Origin: Tridacna crocea
Lineage: Eukaryota; Mollusca; Bivalvia; Cardiida; Cardiidae
Reading direction: 5' to 3'
Length of the DNA stretch: 64,000 nt
Assembly: GCA_943736015.1 (NCBI GenBank)
Contig: OX031068.1
Coordinates: 30,624,296 to 30,688,295, forward strand
How positions within the stretch are numbered: position 1 is the stretch's first letter
Text below: more model-generated notes on this DNA
What the model was told of the DNA's origin: nothing
The model's input: only the letters and a program-made list of their open reading frames with translations
Database searches by the model: none
The DNA itself: not shown here

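Overview
The window looks like animal nuclear DNA, most likely from a bivalve or other mollusc. Coding sequence is split into short exons with GT/AG borders and long introns. Two tRNA-derived SINEs are present, one ending in the GGCGTTAAACCCC-type tail common in molluscs. The species call is an inference from repeat style; no sequence here is diagnostic. There are no rRNA or tRNA genes, CRISPR arrays or bacterial features. Nearly all the longer open reading frames are chance translations of one repeat family and are left out.

Two genes converge. On the + strand (about 388 to 12441) an exon chain with consistent phases encodes an acidic cytoplasmic stub, one membrane segment, Ig-like extracellular modules and a Cys-rich domain with a Thr-rich tail, ending in TAG at 12441. 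On the - strand (beyond 64000 down to 19956) a large gene encodes a tandem array of calcium-binding EGF repeats (16 full-length 114-bp exons, every one phase 1-1, plus three decayed relics), then five SEA-like modules, then a Thr/Pro-rich tail ending in TAA at 19956-19958. Each SEA-like module is split into an N piece ending near Phe-Cys, a middle piece with a Cys, and a C piece. The N/middle joint is phase 0 and the middle/C joint is phase 2 throughout. Two other candidates are weak: a small ORF behind a TATA box near 18130-18497, and a lone + strand terminal exon at 45283-45395 inside an intron of the - strand gene.

The most striking content is a superfamily of TTAA-flanked, non-autonomous elements of about 225-230 bp, called THM (TTAA hairpin MITE) below. 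I see roughly 80-90 copies and fragments, about a quarter of the window. All have the same plan: TTAA, a short terminal inverted repeat (CYCTTTACC or CCCTTTCCC), an arm, a near-perfect ~60-bp central palindrome, a second arm, the reverse terminal repeat, TTAA. Subfamilies differ in the arms. A and A2 have the centre GCTGGTNACCAGC; A2 has arms reading TGAGCCACA. B (CCATAGATAC ends), C (CCCTTTCCCAAACAAGC ends) and D (CCTTTACCTGATATGCC ends) have centres of the GCTCGTNACRAGC type. C2 combines C-like ends with an A-like centre. Where palindromes differ between subfamilies, both arms have changed in step. TTAA flanks and CCY ends suggest mobilisation by a piggyBac-type transposase, but none is encoded here.

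Layout: 0-12.4 kb, + strand Ig-like gene with many THM copies in introns; 12.4-20 kb, intergenic repeats; 20-45.5 kb, SEA-like exons of the - strand gene separated by THM, R1, R3 and satellite-like arrays; 45.5-64 kb, EGF exon array. At 55.7-64 kb exon and intron have duplicated together. Paralogous introns there provide empty sites for a SINE and for two copies of a 1-kb TA-flanked transposon.
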